Source of the DNA: SUP05 sp964577715
Lineage (GTDB): Bacteria; Pseudomonadota; Gammaproteobacteria; PS1; Pseudothioglobaceae
NCBI GenBank assembly: GCA_964577715.1
Contig: CAZOAA010000022.1
Span: forward strand, 1 to 25,359
Length of the DNA stretch: 25,359 bases
Direction of reading: 5' to 3'
Part shown: in pieces, positions 24,090-25,359 of the stretch
Layout: each line of letters opens with the position of its first letter
Numbering within the stretch: the first letter of the stretch is position 1
Notes under the pieces: model-generated
Databases searched by the model: none
The model's input: the letters and a program-made list of their open reading frames with translations, nothing else
What the model was told of the DNA's origin: nothing
Program-made: the position numbers and the translations under genes

Positions 24090-25359
24090 TGGGTTACAAG
24101 ACAATTACAGAAGACAACATTGATATTTTAGTTGTCGGTGCAGGTTTGGGTGGTACAGGTGCCGGTTATGAAGCAAGATACTGGGGTCGTGATAAGAAGG
24201 TCGTAATTGCTGAAAAAGCAAACATCGATCGTTCTGGTGCGGTTGCTCAAGGTCTATATGCGATTAACTGTTACATGGGTACGCGTTGGGGTGAAAACAA
24301 CCCTGAAGATCATGTACGTTATGCACGTATGGACTTAATGGGTATGGTTCGTGAAGATTTAGCTTTTGATATGGCTCGTCACGTTGACTCCGCAGTACAT
24401 AAATTTGAAGAGTGGGGCTTACCACTAATGAGAAATCCAGAGACAGGCGCTTACATGCGTGAAGGTCGCTGGCAGATTATGATTCATGGTGAATCTTACA
24501 AGCCTATCGTTGCTGAAGCAGCGAAAGTAAACGCTGATAAGACTTACAACCGTATCATGGTTACACATTTATTAATGGACGATGCACAAGCAAATCGTGT
24601 TGCAGGTGCTGTTGGTTTTAACGTACGTACAGGTAACTACCACGTATTTAAATCTAAGACAGTTATCTGTGGTGCAGGCGGTGCATCTAACATCTTTAAG
24701 CCACGTTCAGTGGGTGAAGGCGCAGGTCGTGTATGGTACGCACCATGGTCTTCAGGTTCTGCTTATGCATTAATGATTGAAGCAGGCGCTAAGATGACAC
24801 AGATGGAAAATCGTATCGTACTTGCTCGATTTAAAGATGGTTATGGTCCAGTTGGTGCATACTTCTTACACCTTCACACATACACGCAAAATGCGTATGG
24901 CGAAGAGTATGAGTCTAAGTGGTTCCCAGCATTAACGAAGATGGTTGGTAAAGCGTATCTTGATACAGAAAACCAACATTTCTCTCACAAGCCAATTCCA
25001 ACTTGTTTACGTAACCACGCATTTATTTCTGAAGTAGCTGCAGGTCGTGGTCCAATCCACATGGTAACAGTTGAAGCATTCCAAGACCCTCACTTAGAAG
25101 AAGTAGGATGGGAAAACTTCCTAGGTATGACTGTTGGTCAAGCGGTATTATGGGCTGCAACAGACATTGATCCTAAGTATATTAACCCTGAATTAACAAC
25201 TTCTGAGCCATACGTAATGGGTTCACATGCTACTGGTTGTGGTGCATGGTGTTCAGGTCCTAAGGATATTTCAGGCGATATTCCTGAGTATCACTGGGGT
25301 TACAACCGTATGATGACAGTTGACGGTTTATTTGGTGCAGGTGATGCTGTTGGTGGTAC
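24089..25359 (+). CDS. aprA: Adenylylsulfate reductase alpha subunit AprA, partial (3' end outside window)
   Basis: AprA is the FAD-containing catalytic subunit that, in this direction, oxidises sulfite with AMP to APS. The open frame from ATG 24089 runs 423 codons to the window edge without a stop; the family has about 620-660 residues, so roughly a third is missing. The FAD-binding motif is IDILVVGAGLGGTGAGYEARYWG, seen in two pieces around residues 11-33. Further family motifs are EKANIDRSGAVAQGLYAINCYMG, GRWQIMIHGESYKPIV, ICGAGGASNIFKPR and the hallmark MENRIVLARFKDGYGPVGAYFLHL (all paraphrased by position). AAGGAG (24073-24078) precedes the start, which shares one base with the aprB stop (TAATG). 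No internal frameshift or stop is seen. Confidence 0.97.
   Translation, partial: MGYKTITEDNIDILVVGAGLGGTGAGYEARYWGRDKKVVIAEKANIDRSGAVAQGLYAINCYMGTRWGENNPEDHVRYARMDLMGMVREDLAFDMARHVDSAVHKFEEWGLPLMRNPETGAYMREGRWQIMIHGESYKPIVAEAAKVNADKTYNRIMVTHLLMDDAQANRVAGAVGFNVRTGNYHVFKSKTVICGAGGASNIFKPRSVGEGAGRVWYAPWSSGSAYALMIEAGAKMTQMENRIVLARFKDGYGPVGAYFLHLHTYTQNAYGEEYESKWFPALTKMVGKAYLDTENQHFSHKPIPTCLRNHAFISEVAAGRGPIHMVTVEAFQDPHLEEVGWENFLGMTVGQAVLWAATDIDPKYINPELTTSEPYVMGSHATGCGAWCSGPKDISGDIPEYHWGYNRMMTVDGLFGAGDAVGG

Noticed and set aside
24582..24773. 63-codon open frame with a hydrophobic look.
   Set aside because: It is an alternative frame entirely inside aprA, whose frame shows strong family motifs throughout.
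1..25359. Search for tRNA genes, CRISPR arrays, transposases, attachment sites, prophage or defence genes.
   Set aside because: None seen by eye; gaps between genes are all under 200 bases and every large frame belongs to an ordinary chromosomal family.

Overview
The window is a stretch of bacterial chromosome with low G+C (roughly 38-40% by eye) and tightly packed genes. It holds 24 protein genes, the last cut by the window edge. I see no tRNA, rRNA, CRISPR array, insertion sequence or phage gene. Several protein families point to a gammaproteobacterium (MnmG/RsmG, RluC, UbiA, DapD, CcoG/FixH, LptC/LptA). The order sat-aprM-aprB-aprA at the right end indicates a sulfur oxidiser that takes sulfite to sulfate through APS. 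Low G+C combined with this operon fits the SUP05/Candidatus Thioglobus and bivalve thiotrophic-symbiont group. That placement is inference from gene content, not from a search.

Layout. 42-70: terminator of something upstream. 91-5866: six-gene plus-strand chain mnmG, rsmG, AsmA-like gene, tatD, rluC-type gene, ubiA, where every junction is a 4-base ATGA overlap. 6034-6264: 76-residue hydrophobic protein on its own transcript, with a consensus-like promoter, strong Shine-Dalgarno and strong terminator. 7902-6316 (minus): dapD and elyC. 8033-9955: ccoG and fixH behind a perfect FNR/Anr box. 10699-9980 (minus): solitary zinc-type ABC ATPase (znuC). 10772-18407: polA, argS and a 1057-residue RecB/AddA-like helicase-nuclease. 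18957-18379 (minus): thiE, tail-to-tail with the helicase and head-to-head with lptC. 18959-20671: lptC, lptA, acylphosphatase. 20761-21207: two-CBS-domain protein with its own promoter. 21374-25359: sat, aprM, aprB and partial aprA.

How the genes work together. Sat and AprMBA form the energy-conserving end of sulfur oxidation: AprBA oxidises sulfite plus AMP to APS, AprM probably passes the electrons to the membrane pool, and Sat releases sulfate and makes ATP. CcoG and FixH serve assembly of cbb3-type high-affinity oxidase, and the FNR box suggests induction when oxygen falls. LptC and LptA carry lipopolysaccharide across the periplasm. The rest is housekeeping: tRNA and rRNA modification, replication and repair, arginyl-tRNA, lysine/peptidoglycan precursor, ubiquinone and thiamine synthesis.

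Most worth a second look: an LptC enlarged by two extra 61-residue repeats in exact register, the perfect FNR site near -41.5 of ccoG, the monocistronic 76-residue membrane protein of unknown function, a 16-base inverted repeat upstream of sat, the run of five ATGA overlaps, and the thiE/lptC divergent pair whose start codons are one base apart.
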